Source of the DNA: Clostridiales bacterium
GTDB taxonomy: Bacteria > Bacillota > Clostridia > Oscillospirales > CAG-272
NCBI GenBank assembly: GCA_022800625.1
Contig: JAAWQR010000009.1
Span: 1-61,027, forward strand
Direction of reading: 5' to 3'
Length of the DNA: 61,027 bases
Both the position numbers and the translations under genes were made by a program. This document shows positions 60,994 to 61,027 of the stretch, piece by piece (the first letter of the stretch is position 1; every line of letters starts with the position of its first letter). The notes beneath the pieces were generated by a model. The model saw nothing but the letters and a program-made list of their open reading frames with translations, was not told the DNA's origin and did no database searches.

Positions 60994-61027
60994 GTTCAAG
61001 CCCTCGGTCAATTAGTATCGGTCAGCT
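60994..61027 (-). rRNA. 23S rRNA, 3' end (partial)
   Basis: On the minus strand the last bases read AGCTGACCGATACTAATTGA and then CCGAGGGCTTGAAC, the conserved 3' terminus of Bacillota 23S rRNA. The rest lies beyond the window. No 5S rRNA follows before the terminator at 60893-60928. Confidence 0.9.

Overview
The window looks like a chromosome segment of a Gram-positive Bacillota of class Clostridia, probably a gut member of the Oscillospirales/Ruminococcaceae type. The reasons are the gene order infC-rpmI-rplT and plsX-rnc-smc-ftsY, a T-box in front of tyrS, LCP cell-wall proteins, a SipW/TasA-type fibre locus, a bacterial serpin, a DUF1846 gene, and strong TTGACA/TATAAT promoters. The genus cannot be fixed from the sequence alone.

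Layout. (1) 0.1-0.8 kb: a phage-like zinc-ribbon/AP2 protein. (2) 0.86-24.4 kb, all on the minus strand: a dense housekeeping block. In transcription order it holds infC, rpmI, rplT, a SpoU methyltransferase, dprA, topA, trmFO, plsX, rnc, a radical SAM gene, smc, ftsY, rdgB, yhbY, nadD, yqeK, two LCP genes, rsfS, leuS and rpsU. Two nearly identical 160-nt multi-hairpin elements sit inside it, directly before rdgB and trmFO; a shorter relative precedes the YedK gene at 47.1 kb. (3) 24.5-26.7 kb, plus strand: an ECF-like sigma factor interrupted by an in-frame TGA, followed by a membrane-anchored serpin with an anti-sigma-like N-terminus. (4) 27-32 kb, plus strand: ATP-grasp, PHP phosphoesterase, polysaccharide deacetylase with an S-layer-like tail, a small ADP-ribosyltransferase-like protein and an acyltransferase. 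(5) 32.5-34.9 kb: tRNA-Leu(CAA), a GNAT gene, an integrase remnant and four small XRE regulators, probably an eroded mobile element.

(6) 35.2-46.0 kb, minus strand: a SipW/TasA-type surface-fibre locus. It encodes a sortase-type anchor protein, a TasA/CalY-like protein, a small Cys-rich protein, three proteins with nearly identical SipW-type signal peptides, the ER-type signal peptidase SipW, a secreted GLUG-repeat protein and a TasA-like protein with a LysM domain. Three 10-11 bp poly-G tracts lie in short translated leaders of this locus. In one of them the present tract length puts the small Cys-rich gene out of frame. This is a strong candidate for phase-variable fibre expression, and an inverted-repeat element follows most cistrons.

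(7) 46.5-52 kb: stress and SOS genes (YedK, a DUF6504-like protein, YyaL, Hsp20, TspO, and DinB with a LexA-like box). (8) 52-60.8 kb: decayed hydrolase and aldo/keto-reductase genes, deoD, a LysR regulator, tyrS with its T-box, DUF1846, an XRE/zinc-ribbon regulator, a second YqeK-like HD protein with a 3' remnant of another copy, and a radical SAM gene. (9) The last 34 bases are the 3' end of a 23S rRNA on the minus strand. Its terminator follows with no 5S gene in between.
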